Shown here: piece by piece, positions 52,984-64,000 of the stretch | How positions within the stretch are numbered: position 1 is the first letter of the stretch | How the letters are laid out: each line of letters begins with the position of its first letter | DNA from: Colletes latitarsis | Lineage: Eukaryota > Arthropoda > Insecta > Hymenoptera > Colletidae | Length of the DNA stretch: 64,000 nt | Direction: 5' to 3' | NCBI RefSeq assembly: GCF_051014445.1 | Contig: NW_027488368.1 | Location: 28,060,001-28,124,000 of the forward strand | Program-made: the position numbers and the translations under genes | The notes under the pieces: generated by a model | Databases searched by the model: none | Seen by the model: only the letters and a program-made list of their open reading frames with translations | What the model was told of the DNA's origin: nothing

Positions 52984-55540
52984 TCAGATATCAGATGTAT
53001 TCTCACTATCCGTCAATGCATCTTCTAAGTCCTCAATCCACGATTTCATGTATTCTGCAGTTGTCGATGTTTGTCGTGGCCCCTTGTGCTCACCTACTTT
53101 CTCTACCAAATACCGATCATTGCGCAGTACACGGGTAATTTGATACGGGCCTAAATATTTATGCGCTAACTTTAAACCTGGTCCTGATTGTGTCCTTTTG
53201 ATAGCGACCAAATCTCCTTCGTGATAGTAATGAGCCTCTTTACGATTCCGGTTAAAACTACGCCGATTCTCCTGTTGGATTTTCAAAATGTTGTTTTTTG
53301 CTTACCGTCTCAATTCGTCTCGATTTTCTTGAAATAGTTCGTTCCACTCGTTGCTTATTATTTCTCGGACCTCGGGATTGTTCTTCAACCTCATATCAGT
53401 CCCGAATAGAATCTTAAAAGGTGTATTGCCGATACTGCGGTGAGGAGTTGCATTCAGGTAGTTTTGGCATACGTCTAGGTACCTGTGCCACTCATTAGGT
53501 TTTGGTGCGGCCAACTTAGTTAACACAGGAATGATTGTCCTGTTCACCCTTTCTACCTGGCCATTCGCTCTTGGTACCCCCGTTGTAATAAGGCCAGCTT
53601 CAATATTTTCTTCTCTGCAGTACTCCTGAAACTCTGCCGAAGTAAATGCAGTTCCACGATCCGAAATAATCTTTCGGGGATTGCCAAAAATTTTCGCTTG
53701 TTTTTTCAAGTGGTTGACGACCTCTCCAGTACCGGTAGATTTTGCAGCACAGAGCCACACAAATTTAGAAAATCCATCTATCACTACGAAAATGTGTTTG
53801 TAATTCTTCCGAGTTGACGGAAGCGGTCCTAAGTGATCAATGTGGTATACATCTAACGGAACGTCTCCTTTGTCGATAGGGTATAATAGTCCGTCTCGTT
53901 TTCCAGATTTTCGTTCAGCTAAAATACACGCAATGCAATTCTGAATCACTTTTTCCACTTTTGATCTTAGACCTTTTAACCAATAATCTTTTCTAACAAG
54001 GGTCTCGGTTTTACCACTAGAGAAGTGTCCGTTCTCATGCAACTGTCTTATTATTTGACCCTGCATAGCACGCGGCACTACTATGCGAACATCGTCGTCA
54101 ATTACCTTAAACAAAAGTCCGTTTCTTATTACGTAGTCGCCATCATTATTTTGTACACTATTCACAGAATCCATTATTTCCGATAACTCTTTGTCCGCAC
54201 ATTGCGCTTTTCGCAATCTCACGAGCACACTTGTCTCACACTCACTGATAAGCATACACACCGGAATAGGCTTCCGTCTTAGAGCATCGACATGTCGCAT
54301 ATTGCTTCCTGAGCGATGTTCAATAGTATAATTGAACTCCTCTAACAATAATGCCCACCTTGCAACTCGAACACATAAGTCTCTTTTTTCATAGTGAGAG
54401 TAAACGCACGACAATCGGTTATTATTCTAAACAGTATTCCTAAAAGATAAACTCTAAACTTATGTAACGCTTTAACTATAGCTAATATCTCTAATTCATA
54501 ACTAATGTATCGCGATTCTGCCTCTGATGTTTTCCAGCTCGCATAATATGTTGGATGGTAACGTTGATTGACATCGTCTCTCTGTAACAGGATGGCACCG
54601 AGTCCGACGCTCGTCGCATCCGTATGGAGTTCTGTTTCCGCATCTACGCGGTATAATTTTAAAACCGGCTCACTGCTCTATGCAATTTTCAATTGTTTAA
54701 ACGCTAGCATATGTTTTTCATTTAGTTCAAAATTTACGTCTTTTTTCAACAAGTTCGTCAAGGGTTGGGCTATTGTTGAATATTGTGGAATAAATTTGCG
54801 AAAATACCCGGTTAATCCTAAGAAGCTCTGTACGTCTCTAACATTTTTTACTAATGGAAAATTCATAACAGCTAATGTCTTACGCTTCGACGGACGTACG
54901 TGACCATCCTCAATTATGTGACCTAGATATTCTATGCTACGTTGAAGAAAACGACATTTCTTCCAATTCACTCCCAATCCATAATCACTTGCAATACACA
55001 ATATCTCACGCAATCTTGATACGGCTTCATTTTCGTCATTCGCAGGAATAATTAAATCATCTATATATGTCAAAACAACACTTGTCTAAATCGGGTTACG
55101 AAATATATTATTGATATATTTTTGAAAAATAGCTAGAGAGTTGCAGAGACCAAATGTGGTTCTTAAAAATTCAAAATGCCCATCAGGTACTATAAATGCA
55201 GTGAATTTACAACTATTTTCCTCAATCGGGACGTGAAAAAAACCATCTTTTAAATCGAGAGTACTAAATATAGTCGCGCCCTGTAAACGATCCAGCTGAT
55301 CTTCTATCAACGGAAGCGGATAGCGATCTTTACATACTTTCTTATTAAGTAATCTATAATCTATACACAAACACATTCCATTATCTTTCTTTTTTACCAG
55401 TACAATCGGACTGGCATATTCCGATGTACTTTCTCGCACTATTCCTTGTTGCATCCATTCATCTATCTGTTTATTAACTATTTCTCTTTGCACTGGCGCT
55501 AATCTACGTGGAGGTTGATATATAGGTATATCATCTTTCA
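52984..55540 (-). pseudogene. pol: Ty3/gypsy pol: RT, RNase H, integrase (broken)
   Basis: In sense order: RT (55541-54680) with PLPLIEDQLDRL, FSTLDLKDGFFHVPI and YIDDLIIPA; RNase H (around 54680-54420) with LHTDATSVG; integrase (54414-53302) with an H-H-C-C-type region ending CIACILAERK, then HIDHLGP, ISDRGTAF and NGQVERVNR (D, D, E); and a C-terminal domain with GPGLKLAHKYLGPYQITRVL to 52984. In-frame stops lie at 55086-55088 (TAG), 54678-54680 (TAG) and 53302-53304 (TAA). A frameshift falls in the A/T run near 54385-54395. The N-terminal join to protease is separated by the LTR at 55545-57464. Gag-Pro lies at 57465-57896 and 63174-64000. No env-like gene follows. It is absent from the left arm. 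Confidence 0.9.
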
Positions 55541-55544
55541 ATAC

Positions 55545-57464
55545 TGTTTAAATATCGCGTTAATTGACGGATTTGAGAACCGTTTAGAGAAATATTCAAG
55601 TTAACGTGAATTATAACTGAGAACCATAAATTCCTCGTACGGTATTGTTTTTCGTGTACGCGACATTCCAGAGGCTCTCTGATGCGTAGATCGGTACACG
55701 GAACGATACAGGTCAGAAAAACCATACGCGAGTGTTGGCTGCTCTCAGTCACGTGATCGACCCAATATATTTACTTGGGATCGATCGTCGAAGATCCATA
55801 AACAGAGAGGGTAGAGGAATATTGAAATTAAGAAGAGATAGACATTGAAGAGCAGGGATAGCGCCACGAGGTGGTGATTACCCCTCTCGTGGCCGCGACT
55901 GCGGATGTCTGTTCGCTTCTTAGCTTCGAGACTCGATAGCGGGTCCTCGCAGCGAGCAGATCGACAAACGATTCCGCTCCGCGACGAAACCAAATCTCCG
56001 AATATAGGTTCTGAGAACACTCGAACCATTCGTTGAGAATTTTAAATTGTTGCTCAAAATTAACTAAATCGGTGAGGCATTTTATCAGCCCCGATTATTG
56101 ACTGTACAATCTCGCCGAATAGCACGTGACGCTCGAGTTACGTGGTCGTGTGAGGGAATTGATAAACTTCAGTTCCCGCTTGGCGAGATTATTAACAAAA
56201 TTTAAAAGACTGTGGGTTTTCGTCCAACTTTCATGTGACGTTGGTGCTACGCGGCCATGAAAGGGGAATCGAGATAAGAATCGTTTCCCGTGTGTCGAAA
56301 CTCCAGTCTCAGCAAGGGCCACGGCCCGATCAGTACTGACGACTCCACGGACTGCTGCATTTGACGCGGTCATGCGAGGCTGGCATTATCACGGACTGCT
56401 GCATTTGACGCGGTCGTGAGGCTGACTTTCCAACGTCTTGCTGCAACCAGCGGTCGTCGGAAGTCCAGTTTCGGCCAGTGGCTACGGCCAACTCAATACT
56501 GATTTCTCCACGGACTGCTGCATTTGACGCGGTCGTGTGAGGCTGATTATCTTCACGTGACGTTTGAGTTTCGCGGTCGTGTAAGAATTTGTCGTACGGA
56601 CTGCTGCATTTGACGCGGTCGTGCGACAAGTTGAATTGTCCGCACGGTTTTGTATATCACCCCTAGGGTGGTCTCTGACCGATACCCTACGTGGGCTCAC
56701 CGTTTCTCAGGTCGGGGCTAAGAAATTCCGAACTTCTTAGCTCAACCTGCTCGAGCAACGCTCCTTGACCGCCAGTGAGTACGTACCCTGTGCGTAGAGC
56801 AATGCATAATGAGCACCGTGGTGTATGCTCCTTTAAACGTAAGACGCTACGTGCGCCGTTAAGGGCTACACCACACCGCGTCTTGTACGCAGGGAACGGT
56901 GAGAAACTGCGGTTTGGACAACATTTGGAGCTTTACGACCTCCACCTGTTGTCCTTTCCTGCGGCATTCAACGATCGCTAAAAAGCGGAGAATTGAGAAA
57001 TTAGATCTCTTCTTCCGGACAGCGATCGAACGGTTCTCGATTTGTGAGAACGTTCAAATATACAGTCCACATACATATCTCAGTTCGTCGAGACGTGTCT
57101 GTAATCTCCGCTCTCGAGTGCGAACGGCACAGACAGGAGCGTGCGAGATAGAGCGAGACAGGCGACGCGACAAGCGTTAATAGGTATTTAAATCCAGCCT
57201 TGTCTTTCCTTGTTACAGAACAACACATAGCGAACTTGGCCAGGAGCAGCCGGCCCAGGTTTTTTTTCCTCAGACGTCGGACCGACGTCTAGGTGGTTTT
57301 TTTTCCTTTTTTTTCTTTTTTGATTGAAAATAAAAGTTTAATTTCTTGAGCAAGTTCTGGTGCATCAATTTATTCAATACTTTTTCCCAGTGTCCTTTCC
57401 CTCGTAATCCGGACCACGTCAGACTAAAATAACCCCCCCTTACGGGGGTTAAGGTCTTTAAACA
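55545..57464 (-). mobile_element. Solo LTR (1.92 kb) inserted in gypsy pol
   Basis: In sense it starts TGTTTAAAG (57464) and ends ATATTTAAACA (55545), flanked by GTATT at 57465-57469 and at 55540-55544 (AATAC on the plus strand). The terminal 8 bases are perfect inverted repeats (TGTTTAAA/TTTAAACA). 1920 bp, with the four 27-bp repeats. No internal retrotransposon domain is present, hence solo LTR. The left-arm counterpart is 9076-10588. Confidence 0.88.
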
Positions 57465-57896
57465 AATACAATGTTCATTTTAATGTTAGACTTTTTAATA
57501 GTTTTAGGCTCATAATTACTTATTATATCTTCTATTTCTTGTTTAACGGTATCATTTTTAATATGCTGCAAATCTATTAAAGAATTAGTTACATTGTTCT
57601 CGGACTCATCGAAAGTATCTATGCAAAATATTTCTGGTACATCATAAGAATTCGTTACCCTGTTATCGCGTTTTGAAACCTCAACACTCTTACCGTCTAA
57701 TGTCAATTTAGCCTCTTGCAACAATTCCGAGCCAATCAAAAAATTATGTCTCAAATATTCATCCGGTACCACGTGAATTAAAAATCGGAAAATATTTGTA
57801 TCGATTTGTACGTTCGCATAAAAATTGCCTAAAGTAGTGACCTTACTTAAACCGAATCCTTTACAAGATATTTCTGTACCGTGTAAAGTTGGGCAT
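57465..57896 (-). pseudogene. pro: Gypsy protease, C-terminal part (right copy)
   Basis: Reverse complement of 8644-9075, including FLIGSELLQEAKLTLDG. It lies between the LTR insertion and the Jockey-group element, and is the direct continuation of the protease frame at 63174. Confidence 0.75.
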
Positions 57897-58092
57897 CCTA
57901 ACCTAATATATATTTTTTTTTTTTTATTGAGAACCTCAGATAAGGTTCATATATACAGTGATATGTATGTTTACGTGTACATTATATCCGCAGTTTACAT
58001 TCGTTTAAAAAATTAAAAATACATAAACAAGCTGGAATATTTGGTTCAGCAACTAGCGATTCAACATTAAGTGGGAGAAACAGTTTCATATT

Positions 58093-61000
58093 TTATAGCT
58101 TTTTAATTAACTTGACCCTTAAACTGTCGTAAAGCCTGCATTGCCAAACCATATGATTGATGTCTTCGATTTCATGGTTGCATTTACATGTAGGATCGCT
58201 TATTATCTTAATGCGGGCGAGGGAGGCAGCAAGATTATAATGCCCATACCTAATACGGTTTATTGTAACAATAAATTCTCTTCTGTGTTTCCCCCAATAG
58301 TACCAAGGTCTGCTACAGTCATTGAAATATAATTGAAAGTATTTCGTCCCTTTAAAGGAACCCTGATCCGTGATTATACTCAAAGTGTTCTGTCTAGCAT
58401 TTTCTTTATAAATTTCAAAAATGTCGGTAAATGGAATTTTTAAAATATCCAAGTTATTCGAAGCTATTTTGGCCAAGTTATCGACTTTCTCATTATCAAT
58501 AATTCCTATATGCGACGGCACCCAGATAAATTTAAGAAAACTATTGTTCGTATTGTTGCACATAAAGTCATTGAACTTTTTTTTAATTTCAAGAGTGTAC
58601 GAATTTGTTTTGATTGATATTTTTGTGGTCTGCAAGCTCTGTGGGGCACTAAGAGCGTCAGAACAAATGTATATATTGCAATGTTTGTTACTTAAGGCAA
58701 TGTGTAGGGCATGGCTTAGCGCAATACACTCGGCCGTGAACACAGAAGCGAACTTGTTTATACTTATAGTGATTTCAGTATTCATCTCGGGACACCAGCA
58801 TGCTGCACCGACACAATTGTTGCCTAAAATTTTGCTTCCATCTGTGTAAATGGATAGCGCATTACTGCTTTTTATGAGTTCCGCTAGTATTTCATTGGGG
58901 TGCCCTGAAGTCTTTAGCTCATGGCCCAGCACAGTATCAACAGAAACCATGGTCATTAATGTTTCGAAACTGCAGGAGTAAATACTGCAGTTATCTTGAT
59001 TACTAATGTATTTAGTAGCCTCTAGTACGCGTGGGATACACAAATTAAAGATTGACTTGGATCTCGGTTGTCTATTTTTTGTTACTCTATGATAGCTTTT
59101 TACAGCTTGATGGGTGTAGGAATTGTTGTTAGTTAGCGCCTTTGTCAAAAACAAGTTGCATAAAAGTTTTGCACGTTCCCAGATAAAAATTAGTTTAGAT
59201 TCTGCTAATAGGATATTCTTTAGAGTGCTTCTACGGTAAGCAAGAGCAATTCTAACTGCTGAATTCTGTATTGCTTCGAGTTTTTCTAACAGAATTTTAT
59301 TTCTGGGGAAGTAAATGAAGGAGCCATAATCGATAATAGAACGCACATAACTCTTATACAATGTAATCAGTGTATTGGGGCAACATCCCCACCAGGTACC
59401 TCTCAAAAATTTAATAATGTTGAGAGATTTAAAGCATCTTCCTTGTATCTGATCAACTTGAGGGGTAAAGGAAAGTTTATAGTCGAATAATATACCGAGG
59501 AAACGGACGGTTGCGCTGGATTTTATATTGTGGCCTCCGATTGTTATTTTTGAACTTCCGGGCATTATTCTTTTTTGGTTAAAGTGAATATACGTAGTTT
59601 TGTTAGAGGTAAGTGTTAGGCCTAGATAATATAGATTTTCTTCAACAGTTTGAATGGCTTTTTCAAGAACTTTCTTTCCCCTCTTGGTAGAAGCAGTTTT
59701 TAAGTAGAGTGCTGTGTCATCAGCAAATTGTGAAATTACTACATTTTTGGGTAGGTTTGCATTAATGTTTGAGACATAGATCACATATAAAATTGGACTA
59801 AGAACACCTCCTTGAGGAACACCTTTATGAAGGAGTCTATAATTTTCACCTAGGAAGTCAGTATGCATGTACCTTTCATGTGTAATAAATTTAACGAATC
59901 TAAGAATAGTTGATGGGCAACCCATATAGGCCAGTTTGGATAACAAGATGTCCACGTTTACGTTATCGAAAGCTCCTTGGACATTGAGGAAGGCCGCGAG
60001 GACTTCTTTCCTTTCTGCAAAAGCTTCTTCCACTTTGACTGCCAAACTAAGCACATTGTCGATACATGATCTTCCTCTCCTAAATCCTTGTTGGTTGCTT
60101 GGTATGAGATTGTTGTGTTCAGTCCACCATTGTAGTCGATTTTGGATGAGAGTTTCGAAGAGTTTGGACACACAGGAAGTAAGCGAGATGGGGCGCAAGC
60201 TTTTACCGTCTGCTTTTTTGATAAGGTGGACAAAGGAATTTTTCCAACTTTTGGGATAATCACTTTGTACAAACATCTGATTGTAAATGTCCAACAATAG
60301 TAATTTAAACTTGACCGGTAAGTTTTTTAACATTTCATAGTCAACTCCATCCATTCCTGGAGCTGAGTTAACTTTTTTATGCTCCAGTGCAACAATGAAT
60401 TCCGTGAAGTTGAATTGAGCCTCAAAAAATTCGTTTTGTTGATGTGGAGGTAGCCAGTTGGGGTCCGTTAAGACCCATGGGGGACTTATTTTATTAATAG
60501 CTTCTTCAATTTTACTTTTACCTTACTTTTACTTCCACCCAATGCTGAGGACTTATTTTGACCCATTTATTTTTAAAGATCCTGCACTTGTTCCACACAT
60601 AGCTAGGATCTGTTTGTAGATTTATGCTTTCAGCGAATTTTTTAAAAGACTCTCTTTTTCTTTTTAAAAACCTTTTTAGCTGTGGCTACGTTTTTTTTGT
60701 AAATTATTAGATCTTCTAGGTTACCCGTATGTTCCCACTTTTTATATGATGCGCGTCGATGTCTTCGAGCTCTGTCACAGTCAGCATCCCACCAGGGAAC
60801 AGGATTTCTACTATTCCTTGAATTGTAATTTCTTCTCCGCGGTGTACTAGATTCTATAGCTTCCGTAATTTTTTCCACAATCATTCTGTATTTTTCATGA
60901 GGTGCCAGTTGATTGTAGTTAGATAGAAGAAATTTAAAATAACAAGCTTCAAGTTTTGTTGTATATATGGACCAGTCAGTACGAACTGACTTTAGCTTAA

Positions 61001-61730
61001 AGGTCTTTTTGCTGTAGGTTTCCTTTTCTACAGCTACATTAATCCATATAGGGAAGTGATCAGATCCCCACGTCTCGTCACATACTTTGTGATCTAATTT
61101 ATCTGAAATATTTATAGTAGAGAGGATTAAGTCGAGGTTAGATTTTGTGTTATGATATATGTCGACGTGCGTGAACGAGTCATTATTGTGTAGGAATAGA
61201 TCGTGTGTTTCTATGGCTTTTTCCAAACGTGCCCCATTTGTGTCTGTGTAACTGCAGTTCCAGTTTTTATTATGAGAGTTAAAATCTCCTAATAGTAAGG
61301 AGCTGCTATTCAATTCTATATTTTGTAGAATAAGGTCCCATTGGTCTTGAGTGAGAATATTTCCTGGAGCTCTGTAGCAAACTAGAAGTTGCAGGGGGGG
61401 ATTTATGTTATTTATGCGTAGACCACAAATTTCAGTAGCGGTGTCCGATGTCTTCAGATTACATATTTCTTTATACGCTAGGTATTTACGTATAAGTATA
61501 AAAGTACCACCTCCTCTTGAATGGGTTCTGTCCTTTCTGTATGTTAAGAAGCCGGGAAAGTGAATAGCATGTTGTTCTGTAAGCCATGATTCAACGCAAA
61601 TAAGTATATCAACATTTGTCAATATTTTTCCAATTTCAGATAGTCTCTGGCGCACGCTTCTAGCATTCCAAAAAAGTATCTTAAGAGATTGATTGTTCTT
61701 ATTTCGTATATCTGGGTCGCTGGGGATCAT
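58093..61730 (-). pseudogene. Jockey-group ORF2 (right copy, broken)
   Basis: Endonuclease part 61730-60642 is identical in protein sequence to the left copy. RT/RNase H part 60354-58093 differs at two noticed residues (S-to-T in LTLTSNK, R-to-W in FIWERAK). It has the same frame loss between 60642 and 60354 and the same Asn in place of the motif A catalytic Asp (plus-strand ATT at 59983-59985). Confidence 0.88.
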
Positions 61731-63004
61731 TTATTGTAATATTGCGCAGAATCAGATAATGCTTTTATTTGAGGGTCATCGGTAGAATATGAATCATCGC
61801 TCGATTCACCCTGTATTTGCAGTTCTGGAGTGCGTAAACGTTTAACTATTCTAATTACTCGACTTTTCAAGGATCGTTCTGTAAGGTGGCCCTTAATTTC
61901 TGTTAGCATGTTTGCGAGGGCATGTATATCTTTAGTGTAGTTAATAGCAATACCTGGAGTATCTGAGTTTTCGTAGGTATCTAGCAAAAAATTAGTGATG
62001 CGTTTGAAATCAAGTGGAAATTTCTGTAGGTTAGCCAGAATATAATCTTTAGCAGGAAGTAATTGTCTTGTCACGTCGTCCAAAGTAATTTCAGATGAAC
62101 CAGATTTTTTCAATTTTTTAACAGTATTAGTTTGGCTATTGTGTGTTGTTTTGGCGACCTTATTTCCTTCAGAACCTTGATCTGAACTGATAATAGAAGA
62201 TAGAGAAAGAGGTCTTTTGGTATATGCCGGAGGAGGCATGGAGAGGATTGTAAAATTCGGCTCTATAGTTGCAGTCGAGCATTCGGTAGTGTTTCGCACT
62301 GAATCTTTTTCTATAACATGAGTGACTGCCTGTACATTTGTTTGCATATTTTCTTCAGGTTTTGAAATCCCTAGAGCGCTACTATTGTTTGTGGAATCTA
62401 TAGTTTTACAGTACCTAGCGAGGTGCCCCTCTTCATGGCATAAAAAACATGTTAACTTCTCCGTTGATAGATAAATCCAGTAAACTGTATCATCATAATT
62501 AATTTTCAGAGTTTCCGGTAATTTAAAAACGTCTTCAGGCTGTATAAACATTTGTCTTCTGAAGCTTAGCACGTGACTGTAGTTAGGGTCACTCATTCCT
62601 GCTCTGATAAATGTTATCTGCGAGCTTAACTTGATTTTGAGCTTGTCTAGTTCGTTTTCAATTAAGCTGTGGGGGATTATTGGGCACACGTTTGACAATA
62701 TTATTCTTTTAGCTTTTGTAATTAATGGTCGTATTCCAAGAACATGCGGACCAATGTTTACTTTAGCATTACTATCAGTAAGTTTGTCAGCTATCTCCTT
62801 ACTATTCAAGTACATGCAAACTCGTCCATGTGAAATGCGAGATACAAATCTAATATTTTTTGGATCCGTTAGCTTTCCCACTGCCACTGTGTACTCCTGA
62901 ATAGAAATTCCTTCAATGGAATCAATTATTATTGCCTGTTCTTTAGTCGGAAAATATACTTGTTGAGCCATTTGTGCGTAGGTTTTTGGTACATTCGGAT
63001 TCAT
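61727..63004 (-). CDS. Jockey-group ORF1 (right copy)
   Basis: 425 codons, one CCHC knuckle (CFLCHEEGHLARYC), same start context as the left copy. Differs from it at five noticed residues: E5V, plus E-to-G before IRPL, S-to-F and S-to-L near FKLPETL, and I-to-V in QTNVQ. The stop overlaps the ORF2 start as ATGA (61730-61727). Confidence 0.85.
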   Translation of the reverse strand: MNPNVPKTYAQMAQQVYFPTKEQAIIIDSIEGISIQEYTVAVGKLTDPKNIRFVSRISHGRVCMYLNSKEIADKLTDSNAKVNIGPHVLGIRPLITKAKRIILSNVCPIIPHSLIENELDKLKIKLSSQITFIRAGMSDPNYSHVLSFRRQMFIQPEDVFKLPETLKINYDDTVYWIYLSTEKLTCFLCHEEGHLARYCKTIDSTNNSSALGISKPEENMQTNVQAVTHVIEKDSVRNTTECSTATIEPNFTILSMPPPAYTKRPLSLSSIISSDQGSEGNKVAKTTHNSQTNTVKKLKKSGSSEITLDDVTRQLLPAKDYILANLQKFPLDFKRITNFLLDTYENSDTPGIAINYTKDIHALANMLTEIKGHLTERSLKSRVIRIVKRLRTPELQIQGESSDDSYSTDDPQIKALSDSAQYYNK

Positions 63005-63173
63005 GGTTGTTTTCTATACGTGGAAGAGTGCGCCTGAAGCCAGAAACACTTTCCTTCTCTCTCACACACTTTAAATGAACACTCGCGTATCGCTCGCAAT
63101 CTGAACCAGGACAATAATATAAACACGTCCGTTCTCGACGGTAGCTCGCGCTTGACTCCCTAACCTAATATAT

Positions 63174-64000
63174 TGTTTGGCCTTCATTAAATGTAAATCG
63201 CTACCCATATCTATAAACGCTACTATCTGCTTACCTAGCAATGTAACAGGCTTGTATACTTTATTGTCCTGAACGGCCACTGCCGTATACTCGTTTACCT
63301 GCTTGTGCTGCCCCTTCTTACAATCCATGGCTCTGTGTCCGAAGTCTCGGCAAGCGAAACATCTTGGCCCTTTGCTTTTAACAGGACAGTCTACACCTCG
63401 ATGGTTCCTCTCACCGCAATTGAAGCATCGTAATTGGTTATTCGGCACTTCTTTAACGTCTTGCTTTATTGTCTTCACTGGTGACCACTTGCTTTCCTTT
63501 GGCTTGATCGCTGGGTTGAACGGCAACGATCTTCCTTGCAAGGAAATTCTATCGAATGCTGCTAACAGTTCCCCCTTAGTTGCTATCTTCTGCACTCGCG
63601 CCAGATCCCTTAATCCTCGATCAGGTATTCCTTCTATATTGTACTCTATCATTTCTGCGTCACTGATAGGTACGCGGTATCCTAAAATCACGTTTTGATG
63701 TACATATTCGCTGAACGTTTCTTCTTTCCGCCAAACACGCGCCTCAAAACGTCGTCTCATCTCAAGAACGCTTCCAGGATGGTAAAACATTTCCTGTAGA
63801 TTCCTCAGTAATTCTTCTACTGACATTGCAATATGTTCAGGTTTCGAATGTAATCACTCAAGTGCATTACCCTTCAGTCGCGATCCCATCAACAGTTTAG
63901 CCATATCATCCGTCAGTTGATACGTCATTTTCAATGTTTGAACTTGACGCTCCCACGTGACGAATGTATTGCTACTTCCATCAAAATAACTTAATAAATC
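63174..64000 (-). pseudogene. gag: Gypsy gag-protease (right copy, runs off window)
   Basis: 251 codons are open from 63826, including the region corresponding to left 818-1438, now with both CCHC knuckles in frame (CFNCGERNH, CFACRDFGH) and the protease active-site region AFIDMGSDLHL. The left-arm TGA at 1213 is CGA here. A TGA just upstream of 63826 (matching left 788-790) still breaks the frame. Below 63174 the Jockey insertion begins. Confidence 0.85.

Larger units (their letters stand above)
57912..63158 (-). mobile_element. Jockey-group non-LTR retrotransposon with RNase H (right copy)
   Basis: Inverted counterpart of 3382-8628 with the same target duplication (57897-57911 and 63159-63173). 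All ORF lesions of the left copy are shared, so it reached this state before the duplication. Confidence 0.92.
55952..64000. repeat. Right arm of the inverted duplication
   Basis: Reverse complement of 1-10588 without the 1444-3334 LTR insertion. Unlike the left arm, the sequence inside 55952 continues into the rest of the LTR, the gypsy RT/integrase and the 3' LTR. The right arm therefore looks like the more complete version. The arm runs off the window at 64000; its partner of left position 1 would lie about 644 bases further on. Confidence 0.93.

Overview
This window reads as a gene-poor, heterochromatin-like piece of an insect (arthropod) genome. It is built almost entirely from mobile elements nested in a 19-bp satellite. 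No ordinary host gene, tRNA or rRNA was recognised. The insect call is an inference from the element types: R1-clade and Jockey-group non-LTR elements, a piggyBac element, a Ty3/gypsy element and a Maverick/Polinton-type element. A hymenopteran is possible, but nothing here proves it.

Layout. 1-10588 is one arm of a large inverted duplication whose other arm is 55952-64000, continuing beyond the window. Both arms carry a Ty3/gypsy element (SAP-domain gag with two CCHC knuckles, then protease). Its protease is split by a complete RNase H-bearing Jockey-group element (3382-8628 and 57912-63158). Downstream it is split again by a ~1.9 kb solo-LTR-like insertion (9076-10588 truncated; 55545-57464 complete). 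The right arm alone retains the gypsy RT-RNase H-integrase and 3' LTR (52649-55544). The left arm alone has a further ~1.9 kb LTR (1444-3334).

10589-34033 is satellite with insertions: a decayed R1-clade fragment (10589-14525), a full-length but broken R1-clade element (16228-22217), an LTR fragment at the point where satellite orientation flips (25302-25576), a TTAA-flanked piggyBac element (26699-29025), a 5'-truncated R1 copy with a 15-bp target duplication (31964-33711), and an R1 ORF1 scrap (33801-34033). The satellite and ORF1 scrap on the right are an inverted copy of 14290-16025.

34034-47149 is a remnant of a Polinton/Maverick-type element. It keeps a spliced gene with an internal stop, a DDE integrase with chromodomain-like tail, a fibre-like small protein, a conserved 414-aa protein, the C-terminal half of a packaging ATPase, a double-jelly-roll-like capsid protein and a 162-aa partner protein. 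No DNA polymerase B or protease gene is visible. A nearly intact R1-clade element (39140-45127) separates the ATPase remnant from the capsid genes. 47150-52648 is satellite again with two more R1 fragments and another LTR fragment, leading into the right gypsy arm.

Inferred order of events: satellite; gypsy insertion; Jockey and ~1.9 kb LTR insertions into gypsy; inverted duplication of the composite; a second LTR insertion into the left arm only. The R1-clade copies range from decayed to nearly intact, so that family has been active over a long period.
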